Shown: positions 44,851 through 54,038 of the stretch, piece after piece
How the letters are laid out: the number at the start of each line of letters is the position of its first letter
Numbering within the stretch: position 1 is the first letter of the stretch
Assembly: GCA_902801885.1 (NCBI GenBank)
Contig: CADCJX010000005.1
Location: 1 to 64,000 of the forward strand
Reading direction: 5' to 3'
DNA: 64,000 nt
Origin: an uncultured Bacteroidia bacterium
Lineage (GTDB): Bacteria > Bacteroidota > Bacteroidia > Bacteroidales > UBA932
Notes under the pieces: generated by a model
Database searches by the model: none
The model's input: only the letters and a program-made list of their open reading frames with translations
Told to the model about the DNA's origin: nothing
Made by a program: the position numbers and the translations under genes

Positions 44851-45834
44851 TTACTCCCACTCAATGGTTCCGGTCGGCTTCGGAGTGAGGTCGTAAAGGA
44901 CGCGGTTCACCCCCGGAACTTCAGTGACTATTCGCTTTGTGATGTGATGCAGCAGTTCGTAGGGGATCTCCTCGATGGTTGCAGTCATTGCATCGCGGGT
45001 GTTGACGGCACGGATGATGACAGGCCAGTCCCAGCTGCGCTTGCCATCCTTGACTCCCGTTGACTTGTAGTCGGGAACCACTGTGAAGTACTGCCACACC
45101 TTCCCTTCCAGACCGTTCTTGGCGAATTCCTCACGCAGGATTGCATCGCTCTCGCGCAGTGCCTCGAGCCTGTCGCGGGTGATGGCTCCGGTGCAACGGA
45201 CTCCCAGGCCCGGGCCGGGGAACGGCTGGCGGTAGACCATGTTGTCGGGCAGTCCAAGTTGCTTGCCTACGACGCGGACTTCGTCCTTGAAGAGCAGCTT
45301 GATAGGCTCTACGAGCTCGAACTGCAAGTCTTCTGGCAGACCGCCGACATTGTGGTGGGACTTCACAGGTCCGGATTCGATGATGTCAGGATAGATTGTC
45401 CCCTGGGCCAGGAAGCTTATGCCATCCAGCTTGCGGGCCTCTTCTTCGAACACGCGGATGAATTCAGCACCGATGATCTTGCACTTCTGCTCGGGATCTG
45501 CCACTCCGGCAAGCTTGTCGAGGAAGCGGTCCACGGCGTCAACGTACACCAGGTTGGCTCCAAGCTCATCTCGGAACACCCGCACCACCTGCTCGGGCTC
45601 ACCTTTGCGGAGGAGTCCATGGTTGACATGGACAGAGACCAGTTGTTTACCCACAGCCTTGATCAGCAAGGCGGCAACCACTGATGAGTCTACACCGCCA
45701 GACAAAGCAAGGAGAACCTTCTTGTCGCCGATCTGGGCGCGCAGCTCCTTAATCTGTTCTTCAATGAATTTCTGCGCCAGTTCGGCAGTAGTGATCCGCT
45801 CCATGTCAGCGGGACGAACGTTGCTTGTTGTCAT
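44851..45834 (-). CDS. GuaA-like ATP pyrophosphatase without glutaminase domain
   Basis: A 327-aa protein matching only the synthetase half of GMP synthase: the PP-loop [51 protein letters not shown] and the C-terminal ending PTGTIEWE typical of GuaA dimerisation domains. The class I glutaminase domain is absent, though a complete guaA lies 20 bases upstream. It might make GMP from XMP with free ammonia, work with a separate amidotransferase, or act on another nucleotide. The sequence is clearly diverged from the neighbour, so this is not a recent partial duplication. Confidence 0.85.
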   Translation of the reverse strand: MTTSNVRPADMERITTAELAQKFIEEQIKELRAQIGDKKVLLALSGGVDSSVVAALLIKAVGKQLVSVHVNHGLLRKGEPEQVVRVFRDELGANLVYVDAVDRFLDKLAGVADPEQKCKIIGAEFIRVFEEEARKLDGISFLAQGTIYPDIIESGPVKSHHNVGGLPEDLQFELVEPIKLLFKDEVRVVGKQLGLPDNMVYRQPFPGPGLGVRCTGAITRDRLEALRESDAILREEFAKNGLEGKVWQYFTVVPDYKSTGVKDGKRSWDWPVIIRAVNTRDAMTATIEEIPYELLHHITKRIVTEVPGVNRVLYDLTPKPTGTIEWE

Positions 45835-45853
45835 CTTGATTATGTGTTAAGAA

Positions 45854-47437
45854 TTATTCCCATTCTATGGTTGCCGGTGGTTTGGACGAGATGTCGTAAA
45901 CTACCCTGTTGACCCCCTTGACCTTGTTGATAATGTCATTGCTGACCTGGGCAAGGAAATCATAGGGGAAGTGGAACCAGTCTGCCGTCATGGCGTCGGT
46001 CGAGACGACTGCCCTGAGTGCTACTGGATTCTCGTAAGTGCGTTCATCTCCCATGACTCCGACGCTCCTTACCGGGAGCAGGATCACTCCGGCCTGCCAG
46101 ATCGCATCATAGAGGTTTTGTGCCTCGACTCTAGGATCGGAAGCAGAAGGGAGGTGGAGGGAAGTGCAGTCGTAGTTCCGCAGCCCTTTTATGAATATGT
46201 CATCGGCTTCCCTGAGTACGTCCAGCTTTTCCTTCGTGATGTCGCCTATGACCCTGACAGCGAGGGAAGGTCCCGGGAAGGGATGCCTTCCGACAAGTTC
46301 TTCCTTGATTCCGAGGGCCCTGCCGACGCGACGGACCTCGTCCTTGAAAAGCATCCTGAGGGGCTCCACTATTCCCATGTTCATCCTTTCTGGCAGTCCA
46401 CCCACGTTGTGGTGGGATTTGATCTTTGAGGCTATTCCCTCGATGCCAGCGGATTCTATGACATCCGGGTAGATGGTTCCCTGGGCTAGCCAGCGGGCTC
46501 CCTCGATCCGGCGGGCATATTTTTCAAATGTCTCTATGAAAAGCCTGCCGATGATCTTTCTCTTGGCCTCCGGCTCGGTGACTCCGGCAAGTTCGCGCAG
46601 GAAGTCCTCCGAGGCGTCCGCTCCGATCACGTTGAGGTTCATGTCCCTGTAGGAAGCGAGGACGTCTTCATATTCATTCTTCCTCAGGAGACCGTTGTTT
46701 ACGAATATGCAGGTGAGGTTGTGGCCGATTGCCTTGTTGAGAAGGACTCCTGCCACGGTGGAGTCGACACCTCCGCTGAGACCTAGGATCACCTTGTCGT
46801 CTCCGATCTGCTTTTTCAGAGCCGTCACCGTCGTCTCTATGAAGGAATCAGGAGTCCAGTCACCCTTGCAGCCGCAGATTTCGAATGCAAAATTGCCAAG
46901 GATCTTGGAGCCTTCAGTTGTGTGGAAGACCTCCGGATGGAACTGTACTGCATAGGTGGGCTCTCCTTCGAATGAATATGCTGCATTCGCTACATTTTCC
47001 GTAGATGCTATGACTCTGGCTTCTTTCGGCAGGGAGGAGATTGTGTCACCATGCGACATCCAGACCTGAGTGCGTGTTGAGAGGCCCTTCAGAAGGGGAG
47101 ATGTGGCATCCTTGACTTCCAGCATCGCCCTCCCGTATTCCCTGGCAAGGGAACCTTCAACCTTGCCTCCGAACTTATTGGCAAGATACTGGGCTCCGTA
47201 GCATATTCCGAGCAGGGGAAAATGACCTTTTATGCCTTCGAGATTGATCTGGGGAGCGTTGGCATCGCGTACCGAGCACGGACTGCCGGAAAGGATGACC
47301 CCCTTCACGCTTACATCGAGCGTCGGGACCTTGTTGAAAGGGTAGATTTCACAATAGACATTCAGCTCCCGGAGTCGTCTGCCGATGAGTTGGGTGACCT
47401 GGGAACCGAAATCAAGGATGATGATTTTTTCGGTCAT
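45854..47437 (-). CDS. guaA: GMP synthase (glutamine-hydrolysing)
   Basis: A 527-aa enzyme that aminates XMP to GMP. The start at 47437 ([20 protein letters not shown]) fits the family and the -7 box at 47462-47469 rules out the longer form. The class I glutaminase has Cys79 in LGICYGAQY and the His-Glu of QFHPEVFHT; the PP-loop is [13 protein letters not shown]; the C-terminus is PPATIEWE. About 20 residues ([20 protein letters not shown]) are inserted where most GuaA proteins read directly into LYDxIWQA. It is the first gene of the run. Confidence 0.95.
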   Translation of the reverse strand: MTEKIIILDFGSQVTQLIGRRLRELNVYCEIYPFNKVPTLDVSVKGVILSGSPCSVRDANAPQINLEGIKGHFPLLGICYGAQYLANKFGGKVEGSLAREYGRAMLEVKDATSPLLKGLSTRTQVWMSHGDTISSLPKEARVIASTENVANAAYSFEGEPTYAVQFHPEVFHTTEGSKILGNFAFEICGCKGDWTPDSFIETTVTALKKQIGDDKVILGLSGGVDSTVAGVLLNKAIGHNLTCIFVNNGLLRKNEYEDVLASYRDMNLNVIGADASEDFLRELAGVTEPEAKRKIIGRLFIETFEKYARRIEGARWLAQGTIYPDVIESAGIEGIASKIKSHHNVGGLPERMNMGIVEPLRMLFKDEVRRVGRALGIKEELVGRHPFPGPSLAVRVIGDITKEKLDVLREADDIFIKGLRNYDCTSLHLPSASDPRVEAQNLYDAIWQAGVILLPVRSVGVMGDERTYENPVALRAVVSTDAMTADWFHFPYDFLAQVSNDIINKVKGVNRVVYDISSKPPATIEWE

Positions 47438-47461
47438 TTTGCTCTTGATGTTTCCAAATAA

Positions 47462-47469
47462 CAAATTTA
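47462..47469 (-). promoter_or_regulatory. Promoter -7 box of guaA
   Basis: TAAATTTG on the minus strand ends 24 bases before the chosen guaA ATG. The intergenic region is shared with divergent argR. Confidence 0.7.
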
Positions 47470-47506
47470 CGATAAAATCATAAGACTGAAAAATATTATG
47501 AAATGT

Positions 47507-47561
47507 GAATATTTTTTGAAAAAATATCCGTATATTTGCGAGAGTGAATGAATAAAAATTC
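47507..47561 (+). promoter_or_regulatory. argR operon promoter with ARG-box-like sites
   Basis: TATATTTG at 47531-47538 is the -7 box, 28 bases before the argR ATG. Between it and the start lies TGAATAAAAATTC (47549-47561), close to the enterobacterial ARG-box core TGAATwwwwATTCA. A second AT-rich palindrome, ATATTTTTTGAAAAAATAT (47509-47527), lies just upstream of the -7 box and overlaps a TGTGAAT half-site. The two GAAT half-sites are 43 bases apart, about four turns. Autoregulation by ArgR is inferred. Confidence 0.6.
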
Positions 47562-47566
47562 TTGAA

Positions 47567-48046
47567 ATGGCCAAAGAAAAGCTTGACAGACAGCGAATTA
47601 TCAGAGATCTAATACGGAATGGCAGGATCGCCAATCAGGAAGAACTCTCTTCTAAACTTCAGGAATTGGGGTTGATTGTCGCCCAGGCTACGCTTTCCCG
47701 CGACATCAAAGAGATGCAGATTTCGAAACTTCATGACGATGAAGGCTATTACTACAGCCTTGCCCGTCCTGCTTTCGTCCGCAAGGGAGGATCTCTGGCC
47801 ATGGATTCTTCAGACAGCATCCTGAGCATCGAGTTCTCAGGTGTCATGGCAGTCATCAAGACAAGACCAGGCTATGCCAACATGGTGGCTGCAATCATCG
47901 ATTCCAGGGAGATTGAAGAAATAGCAGGGACCATTGCCGGAGACGACACGATACTCATCGTAATCAGGGAAGGCAGCACGAAGGAGGACTTGCTCAAGTC
48001 GCTCGGAAAGCTATTCCACCAGATAGGTAAGAAAAGACTGAATTAG
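47567..48046 (+). CDS. argR: Arginine repressor ArgR
   Basis: A 159-aa regulator. The N-terminal winged helix includes [20 protein letters not shown] and [10 protein letters not shown], the characteristic ArgR DNA-binding segment. The C-terminal arginine-binding, hexamerising domain includes [20 protein letters not shown] and [12 protein letters not shown] with the conserved Asp pair. It heads the arginine operon and probably represses it when arginine is abundant. ARG-box-like sites lie in its own promoter. Confidence 0.93.
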   Translation: MAKEKLDRQRIIRDLIRNGRIANQEELSSKLQELGLIVAQATLSRDIKEMQISKLHDDEGYYYSLARPAFVRKGGSLAMDSSDSILSIEFSGVMAVIKTRPGYANMVAAIIDSREIEEIAGTIAGDDTILIVIREGSTKEDLLKSLGKLFHQIGKKRLN

Positions 48047-48068
48047 TATATAATAACGGACTGAACAA

Positions 48069-48677
48069 ATGAAATTGGATGACATCACTGTTGAGGTGGC
48101 TTCAGAGGAGCATCTCTTCTACGTCGATCAGATTTTGGAGACTATCGAGAATGCAGCAAAGGTAAGGGGGACGGGAATAGCCCGGCGCAAACCCGAATAC
48201 CTTGCCCAGAAGATAAAGGAAGCTAAGGCGGTAATAGCCTTGTGTGATGGACGCTTTGCGGGTTTCAGCTACATCGAGACCTGGGAGCACAAGCGCTACG
48301 TCACCACTTCGGGACTTATCGTCCATCCTGATTTCAGGGGACTGGGCGTGTCCAAGAAGATCAAGGACCTTACCTTCTCGCTGGCCCGTACGCGCTGGCC
48401 CAATGCCAAGATATTCAGCCTCACGAGCGGAGCTGCTGTGATGGTCATGAACACACAGCTGGGCTACAAACCGGTCACCTTTGCCGAGCTCACGACGGAT
48501 GATGCTTTCTGGAAGGGATGCGAGGGCTGCGTCAATGTAGATGTCCTCAAGAGGACCGACAGGCATTTCTGCATCTGCACCGCCATGCTCTTCGATCCCG
48601 AGGAGCACTTGCCGGCCAAGATTCCGCAGGAGGTCCTGGACAGGATAGCTCTCCTCGAATCGCAATCAAAGGAATAA
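48069..48677 (+). CDS. GNAT N-acyltransferase, likely N-acylglutamate synthase
   Basis: A 202-aa acetyltransferase-fold protein. The acyl-CoA loop region is LIVHPDFRGLGVSKKIKDL, resembling the V-x-P-x-x-RGxG pattern, and the C-terminal part has a cysteine-rich stretch (WKGCEGCVNVDV, HFCICTAML). No classical argA or argJ is in the operon. From memory, homologues in the same position in Bacteroides have been implicated genetically as the missing N-acetyl- or N-succinyl-glutamate synthase. The position between argR and argG fits the first committed step. Confidence 0.78.
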   Translation: MKLDDITVEVASEEHLFYVDQILETIENAAKVRGTGIARRKPEYLAQKIKEAKAVIALCDGRFAGFSYIETWEHKRYVTTSGLIVHPDFRGLGVSKKIKDLTFSLARTRWPNAKIFSLTSGAAVMVMNTQLGYKPVTFAELTTDDAFWKGCEGCVNVDVLKRTDRHFCICTAMLFDPEEHLPAKIPQEVLDRIALLESQSKE

Positions 48678-48695
48678 TGAAAACGATCTGACGAT

Positions 48696-49919
48696 ATGGA
48701 CAAGAAGAAAAAAGTTGTAGTCGCATTCAGCGGCGGTCTGGACACATCATTCACAGTGATGTACCTGGCCAAGGAAAAGGGTTATGAAGTCTATGCTGCA
48801 TGCGCGGACACGGGCGGATTCAGCGAGCAGCAGCTAAAGGACAATGAAAAACATGCCTATGAACTTGGTGCCAAGGGATATGTGACTCTTGACGTGACCA
48901 AGGAATATTACGACAAGAGCCTCAAGTACATGATTTTCGGCAATGTCCTGAGGAACGGCACCTATCCGGTGTCCGTCTCTTCTGAGCGTATTTTCCAGGC
49001 CATGGCCATCGCCCGCTACGCCAAGGAGATCGGGGCCGATGCGATAGCTCACGGTTCCACCGGGGCCGGTAACGACCAGGTCCGTTTCGACATGACTTTC
49101 CTGGTGATGGCCCCCGGCATTGAGATCATTACTCTCACCCGCGACATGGCCCTTACACGCCAGTTCGAGGTAGACTATCTCAACGAGCATGGTTTCAAGG
49201 CCGATTTCAAGAAGCTGAAATATTCCTACAACGTTGGTCTCTGGGGGACTTCCATTTGTGGAGGTGAGATCCTTGATTCCAAGCAGGGTCTTCCGGAGAG
49301 CGCTTATCTGAAGCAGGTTACCAAGGAAGGTTCCGAGATCATCGAACTCGAATTCGACAAGGGAGAGATCTGCGGAGTCAACGGAGAGAAGTTCTCTGAC
49401 AAGGTGGCGGCTATCCAGAAAGTGGAGTCCATTGCGGCCCCTTACGGAATTGGACGTGACATGCATGTGGGTGACACGATCATCGGCATAAAGGGTCGTG
49501 TCGGCTTTGAGGCGGCAGCTCCGATGCTGATCATGGCGGCTCACAAGTTCCTCGAGAAGTTTACTCTCAGCAAGTGGCAGCAGTACTGGAAGGACCAGGT
49601 CGCCAACTGGTACGGGATGTTCCTGCATGAGAGCCAGTACCTTGAGCCGGTGATGAGGGACATCGAGGCAATGCTGACCGAGAGCCAGAGGAACGTGACC
49701 GGAAAGGTTACGATGGAACTCCGTCCGTGGTCGTTCTCGACAGTCGGAGTTGACTCTCCGTGCGACCTTGTCAAGACCAAGTTCGGTGAATATGGCGAAA
49801 TGCAGAAAGGCTGGACCAGCGAGGATGCCAAGGGCTTCATCAAGGTCAGTTCAACTCCGCTGAGGGTTTACTACACGGCCCACAAGGATGAGGGGGAGAA
49901 ACTGGAAAAAGAACTCTAA
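48696..49919 (+). CDS. argG: Argininosuccinate synthase
   Basis: A 407-aa enzyme condensing citrulline and aspartate with ATP. The PP-loop VVAFSGGLDTSFTVMYL is at residues 7-23 and the second signature AHGSTGAGNDQVRFDM follows. The C-terminal ELRPWSFSTVGVDSPCDLVK extends the usual core. It is directly adjacent to argC, whose ATG follows the stop without a gap. Confidence 0.95.
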   Translation: MDKKKKVVVAFSGGLDTSFTVMYLAKEKGYEVYAACADTGGFSEQQLKDNEKHAYELGAKGYVTLDVTKEYYDKSLKYMIFGNVLRNGTYPVSVSSERIFQAMAIARYAKEIGADAIAHGSTGAGNDQVRFDMTFLVMAPGIEIITLTRDMALTRQFEVDYLNEHGFKADFKKLKYSYNVGLWGTSICGGEILDSKQGLPESAYLKQVTKEGSEIIELEFDKGEICGVNGEKFSDKVAAIQKVESIAAPYGIGRDMHVGDTIIGIKGRVGFEAAAPMLIMAAHKFLEKFTLSKWQQYWKDQVANWYGMFLHESQYLEPVMRDIEAMLTESQRNVTGKVTMELRPWSFSTVGVDSPCDLVKTKFGEYGEMQKGWTSEDAKGFIKVSSTPLRVYYTAHKDEGEKLEKEL

Positions 49920-51032
49920 ATGACAGCGGACGGTAAAATAAAGGTTGGGATCGTCGGAGCTGCCGGCTACACTGCCGGGGAGCTACTGAGGATCCTCGTG
50001 AACCACCCTTGCGTGGAGATCCTCTTCGCGCAGAGCGGCAGCCATGCCGGCGAACCTGTCTGGTCAGCCCACGCCGACCTCCTCGGTGAAACGGATTTAC
50101 GGTTTATTCCTTCGGTTCTTCCTGGTGAGGGCAAATCGGCCAATGAGGACAATGCCACCCTCGGCACTAGAGGGGGGACCGGAGCGGAACTTAGTGGAGC
50201 GAGCGGTGGGGCCTCGCGGAGCGAGGCGTCCGAATGGCCGATATTGCCCTCACTGGATGAAATAGACGTGTTATTTCTTTGCTCAGGTCATGGAAAGGCG
50301 AAGCCGTTCGTGGCGTCGCTGCCGGAAAGCTACAAGGGCGCAATCATCGACCTGGGCAACGACTACCGTCTTGCAGCCGATGCCGAAGACTTCGTCTACG
50401 GCCTTCCCGAGGCCTTCCGTGACAAGATCAAAGGCGCCCGGCATATTGCCAACCCAGGCTGCTTTGCCACTTCGATCCAGCTGGCCCTCCTGCCGATGGC
50501 TAAGGCGGACCTCCTCCCCGAAATCCACGTTACAGGCATCACCGGATCGACCGGGGCCGGCCAGGCTCCTTCCGAGACAACACATTTCAGTTGGAGGACC
50601 GACAACCTGTCAGTCTACAAGGCATTCACCCACCAGCATCTGGGCGAAATCAACGAGACTCTCCACGCCCTGGCTCCAAACTATGCCGGGCAGATGAATT
50701 TCGTCCCGGTCCGGGGCGACTTCGCCAGGGGAATCCTTGCCTCGGTGTACTTCGACTGCGACCTTGGCGAAGAGGAGGCGGTGGCTCTTTACAAGGACTA
50801 CTACAAGGACGAGCCGTTCGTACACGTGATCGACTCCAATCCTGACGTCAAGATGGTCGTCAACACCAACAAATGCGTGTTGAACGTCCGTAAACATGGC
50901 GGGAAACTCCACGTTATCAGCGTGATAGACAATCTGGTAAAGGGGGCTTCCGGCCAGGCTGTCCAGAACATGAACCTTATTTTCGGCCTGCCTGAAGACG
51001 CTGGCCTGCACCTGAAAGCAACAAGATTCTGA
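49920..51032 (+). CDS. argC: N-acyl-gamma-glutamyl-phosphate reductase with inserted repeat peptide
   Basis: A 370-aa NADPH enzyme of arginine synthesis. The Rossmann start VGIVGAAGYTAGELLRIL, the catalytic Cys in ANPGCFATSIQLALLPM, and the C-terminal KGASGQAVQNMNLIFGLPE are normal. Residues 75-107 (EDNATLGTRGGTGAE and onward to SEASEWP) are foreign to the family and lie between two strands of the Rossmann domain, just before EIDVLFLCSGHGKAKPF, where a surface loop is expected. Nearly the same peptide is in ArgD. The acyl group may be succinyl rather than acetyl, as known for Bacteroides. Confidence 0.93.
   Translation: MTADGKIKVGIVGAAGYTAGELLRILVNHPCVEILFAQSGSHAGEPVWSAHADLLGETDLRFIPSVLPGEGKSANEDNATLGTRGGTGAELSGASGGASRSEASEWPILPSLDEIDVLFLCSGHGKAKPFVASLPESYKGAIIDLGNDYRLAADAEDFVYGLPEAFRDKIKGARHIANPGCFATSIQLALLPMAKADLLPEIHVTGITGSTGAGQAPSETTHFSWRTDNLSVYKAFTHQHLGEINETLHALAPNYAGQMNFVPVRGDFARGILASVYFDCDLGEEEAVALYKDYYKDEPFVHVIDSNPDVKMVVNTNKCVLNVRKHGGKLHVISVIDNLVKGASGQAVQNMNLIFGLPEDAGLHLKATRF
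50142..50240 (+). repeat. In-frame coding repeat, copy 1 (in argC)
   Basis: These 99 bases (33 codons) are about 90% identical to 51965-52063 in argD, with the first 47 bases after the boundary (50144-50190) identical. They encode N/S-EDNATLGTRGGTGAE, then S-G/E-ASGGA and RSEASE. A 7-bp palindrome GCCTCGC-gga-GCGAGGC lies at 50211-50227, and CCCTC/GAGGG can form another hairpin in both copies. Confidence 0.92.
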
Positions 51033-52291
51033 TGAAACTTTTCGACGTATACAACCTGTTTGACGTGACCCCGGTGAAGGGTCTCGGCACCCGTGTCTGG
51101 GACGACAAGGGCACTGAATATCTCGACCTCTATGGTGGCCACGCCGTAATCTCCGTCGGCCATTGCCATCCGAAGTACGTATCGGCCGTAACCGACCAGC
51201 TTGGCAAACTGGTATTCTATTCCAACAGCGTCCGCAACCCACTCCAAGAGGAACTTGCGGAGAAAATAGGGGAACTGTCCGGCTACCAGGACTATTCCAT
51301 CTTCCTATGCAATTCCGGGGCTGAGGCCAATGAGAATGCCTTGAAGCTGGCTTCTTTCCACACCGGGGAGAGACGTGTGCTTGCTTTCAAGGGTGCTTTC
51401 CATGGCCGTACATCAGGGGCTGTCGCCGTCACCGACAATCCCAGGATCAGGGCTCCGTTCAACAGCTGGCATGAGGTTACCTTCGTTGGGATGAACGACA
51501 TCGAGTCCGTAAGGGATGAACTTTCCAAAGGGGACATCGCTGCCGTGATCATCGAGGGTATCCAGGGTGTCGGGGGAATAATCATCCCTGATGACAACTT
51601 CATGCGTGAGCTCAGGGTGGCCACCGAAGACGCAGGAGTCCCGCTGATCCTTGACGAAGTCCAGAGCGGATATGGCCGTACGGGCAAGTTCTTCGCCCAT
51701 CAGTGGGCCGGGATCAAACCGGACCTCATCACGATGGCGAAGGGCATGGCCGGAGGATTCCCGATCGGTGGTGTACTGATTTCGCCAGAGTTCGAACCTG
51801 TCAAAGGCATGCTGGGCACGACTTTCGGCGGCAACCATCTCGCAATGGCCGCTGCAATAGCCGTTGCCGACATCATCAAGGACGAAGACCTCGTCTCCAA
51901 CGCCCTCACTGTCGGTACTTACCTCAAGACCCGCCTCCAGGCATTGTCAGATGGCGCCCCGGCAAGTGAGGACAATGCCACCCTCGGCACTAGAGGGGGG
52001 ACCGGAGCGGAACGAAGTGAAGCGAGCGGTGGGGCCGAGCGCAGCGAGGCGTCCGAACTGCCGGGGGCACCATCTGACCATCAACCGATGATCAAGGAGG
52101 TCCGGGGAAGGGGACTGATGACAGGAGTGGAGTTCGACGGGCCGGTGGCGGAGATAAGGAAAAAGCTCCTGTTCGACAAGCATATATTCACAGGTGTATC
52201 AGGCAAGAACATGATCCGCCTTCTCGCCCCTCTCGTTCTCACCAAGGACGACGTCGACATATTCATTAAAGCATTGGAGGAAGTGTTATGA
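51032..52291 (+). CDS. argD: N-acylornithine aminotransferase with inserted repeat peptide
   Basis: A 419-aa PLP enzyme (fold type I). Conserved blocks include YLDLYGGHAVISVGHCHP, FLCNSGAEANENALKLA, the PLP-aspartate region LILDEVQSGYGRTG and the Schiff-base lysine in ITMAKGMAGGFPIGG. Residues 312-344 repeat the foreign segment of ArgC and sit between the helix GTYLKTRLQAL and the strand IKEVRGRGLMTGVEF, again an expected surface loop. The ATG overlaps the argC stop (TGATG). It should convert N-acylglutamate semialdehyde to N-acylornithine. Confidence 0.94.
   Translation: MKLFDVYNLFDVTPVKGLGTRVWDDKGTEYLDLYGGHAVISVGHCHPKYVSAVTDQLGKLVFYSNSVRNPLQEELAEKIGELSGYQDYSIFLCNSGAEANENALKLASFHTGERRVLAFKGAFHGRTSGAVAVTDNPRIRAPFNSWHEVTFVGMNDIESVRDELSKGDIAAVIIEGIQGVGGIIIPDDNFMRELRVATEDAGVPLILDEVQSGYGRTGKFFAHQWAGIKPDLITMAKGMAGGFPIGGVLISPEFEPVKGMLGTTFGGNHLAMAAAIAVADIIKDEDLVSNALTVGTYLKTRLQALSDGAPASEDNATLGTRGGTGAERSEASGGAERSEASELPGAPSDHQPMIKEVRGRGLMTGVEFDGPVAEIRKKLLFDKHIFTGVSGKNMIRLLAPLVLTKDDVDIFIKALEEVL
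51965..52063 (+). repeat. In-frame coding repeat, copy 2 (in argD)
   Basis: This is the second copy of the 99-base repeat, in the same reading frame relative to the host gene as copy 1. About nine substitutions separate the copies, clustered at 52014-52020, 52037-52042 and 52058-52059. It contains GAACGAAGTGAAG, a 13-mer also found in the interspersed repeat at 56457-56469. At least one other forward frame and one reverse frame are also free of stops. Confidence 0.92.
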
Positions 52292-53253
52292 AATCATTCC
52301 TGCACGTAGGTGACATAGGCGACCTCGGAAAGGCGCTCGAAGAAGCACGCAAGGTGAAGGAAAACCCTTTCGCATGGAAAGACCTCGGAAGGAACAAGAC
52401 CATCATCCTGATCTTCTTCAACAACAGCCTCCGTACCAGGCTGAGCAGCCAGAAAGCTGCACTCAACCTGGGCATGGACCCGATAGTCCTGAATGTAAAC
52501 GGTGACAGCTGGAAGCTGGAGACCAGTATGGGAGTGGTCATGGATGGCGACAAGAGCGAGCATCTCAGGGAGGCTATCCCGGTGATAGGGAGCTACTGCG
52601 ACATGATCGGAGTGCGCTCCTTCGCAGGATTGCAGGACAGGGAGTTCGATTATGCCGAATCCATCCTTAACCAGTTCATCGAATATTCCGGCAAGCCCGT
52701 GATCAGTCTCGAATCGGCTACGGTCCATCCATGCCAGGCGTTCGCCGACCTTATTACCATAGAGGAATATAAGACGAAGGCCCGCCCTAAAGTCGTCATG
52801 ACCTGGGCCCCTCATCCACGAGCCCTGCCGCAGGCCGTCCCGAATTCCTTTGCCGAGTGGATGAATGCCGCGGATGTGGATTTCGTGATCACCCACCCCG
52901 AGGGCTATGAACTTGATCCAAAATTCGTAGGGAATGCAAAGGTGGAATACGACCAGATGAAAGCCCTGGAAGGAGCAGACTTCGTCTATGCCAAGAACTG
53001 GAGCTGTCCAGGAACCGTCAACCATGCTGATTACGGCAAGATTCTCAGCAAGGACATGGACTGGATCGTGGATTCCAGGCACATGGCCGTGACGGATAAT
53101 GCTTATTTCATGCACTGCCTGCCAGTGCGGAGGAACATGATTGTCTCGGACGAGGTGATCGACTCGCCCCGCAGCATAGTGATCCCCGAGGCGGCGAACC
53201 GTGTCGTTTCCGCCCAAGTCGTAATGAAGAGGATGTTGGAGGACATGCAATGA
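52288..53253 (+). CDS. argF: N-acyl-(probably N-succinyl)ornithine carbamoyltransferase
   Basis: A 321-aa transcarbamylase. The carbamoyl-phosphate loop is FNNSLRTRLSSQKA rather than the STRTR of ordinary ornithine transcarbamylases, and HCLPVRRNMIVSDEVIDSP with WAPHPRALPQAVPNS matches the AOTCase/SOTCase group. Bacteroides is known to use the N-succinyl substrate; I cannot place the specificity residue without an alignment. Its start overlaps argD (ATG within the last codons) and its stop overlaps argB. Confidence 0.92.
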   Translation: MKSFLHVGDIGDLGKALEEARKVKENPFAWKDLGRNKTIILIFFNNSLRTRLSSQKAALNLGMDPIVLNVNGDSWKLETSMGVVMDGDKSEHLREAIPVIGSYCDMIGVRSFAGLQDREFDYAESILNQFIEYSGKPVISLESATVHPCQAFADLITIEEYKTKARPKVVMTWAPHPRALPQAVPNSFAEWMNAADVDFVITHPEGYELDPKFVGNAKVEYDQMKALEGADFVYAKNWSCPGTVNHADYGKILSKDMDWIVDSRHMAVTDNAYFMHCLPVRRNMIVSDEVIDSPRSIVIPEAANRVVSAQVVMKRMLEDMQ

Positions 53254-54038
53254 TCAAGGAGGAACTGAATATAATCAAGGTTGGAGGAGCCATAGTCGAG
53301 GACGAGGATTCCTTGAAGGGGCTTCTGATGTCTTTCTCAGGGCTTCATGGGAAGAAGATCCTTGTTCATGGGGGAGGAAAGATCGCTACTGAAGTCGCAT
53401 CGAAACTCGGGATCGAAACCCAGATGATCGATGGCCGCAGGATCACCAGTGCCGAGATGCTCAAGGTCGTGACAATGGTCTACGGCGGCCTCGTCAATAA
53501 AGACATAGTGGCAAGGCTCCAGGCTCTCGGTGAAAATGCGATCGGCCTTACCGGGGCTGACATGAACCTCATAATGAGCGTGAAAAGGCCGGTAGAACTT
53601 ATAAACTTCGGCTTTGTCGGGGATGTGAAATATGTGAATACCAGATCGTTGAAGTCATTGCTCGAGGTGGGCGCCGTGCCGGTGCTCGCCCCTCTTACCC
53701 ATGACAAGGAAGGTACGATGCTGAACACAAATGCCGACACCATTGCCTCCTCGGTGGCCAGGGCCCTTTCGGAAGAGTACTCGGTCACCCTGACCTTCTG
53801 CTCCTCGATTCCGGGAGTCCTACGTGATTTGAAGGATCCGTCTAGCGTGATCAGAACGATTTCCAAGGCTGATTTTGCTCCTATGGTCGCAGATGGAACC
53901 ATTTCGGAAGGAATGATCCCGAAACTCCAGAACGCATTCGATGCAATCAACGACGGAGTCGCAAAGGTGGTAATCACTTCTCCATCGGACCTCTCCGGCG
54001 GAACTACTATCCTTGCTGACCCTGAAACCGACGATTAG
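53250..54038 (+). CDS. argB: N-acylglutamate kinase
   Basis: A 262-aa amino-acid kinase. IIKVGGAIVEDEDSL supplies the phosphate-binding glycines, LVHGGGKIATEVASKLG the second glycine-rich segment, and DGTISEGMIPKLQNAFDAI the C-terminal signature with the catalytic Lys. It phosphorylates N-acylglutamate, the step feeding ArgC. ATGA overlaps with argF. Confidence 0.94.
   Translation: MIKEELNIIKVGGAIVEDEDSLKGLLMSFSGLHGKKILVHGGGKIATEVASKLGIETQMIDGRRITSAEMLKVVTMVYGGLVNKDIVARLQALGENAIGLTGADMNLIMSVKRPVELINFGFVGDVKYVNTRSLKSLLEVGAVPVLAPLTHDKEGTMLNTNADTIASSVARALSEEYSVTLTFCSSIPGVLRDLKDPSSVIRTISKADFAPMVADGTISEGMIPKLQNAFDAINDGVAKVVITSPSDLSGGTTILADPETDD

Noticed and set aside
44851-45834. The short GuaA as a truncated duplicate of the neighbour
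   Set aside because: It starts cleanly, differs widely in sequence and lacks the neighbour's insertion, so it is an old paralogue and not a fragment.
49920-51032. argC as a frameshifted or pseudogenised gene because of the odd segment
   Set aside because: The insertion is exactly in frame, and conserved blocks on both sides, including the catalytic cysteine, are intact.
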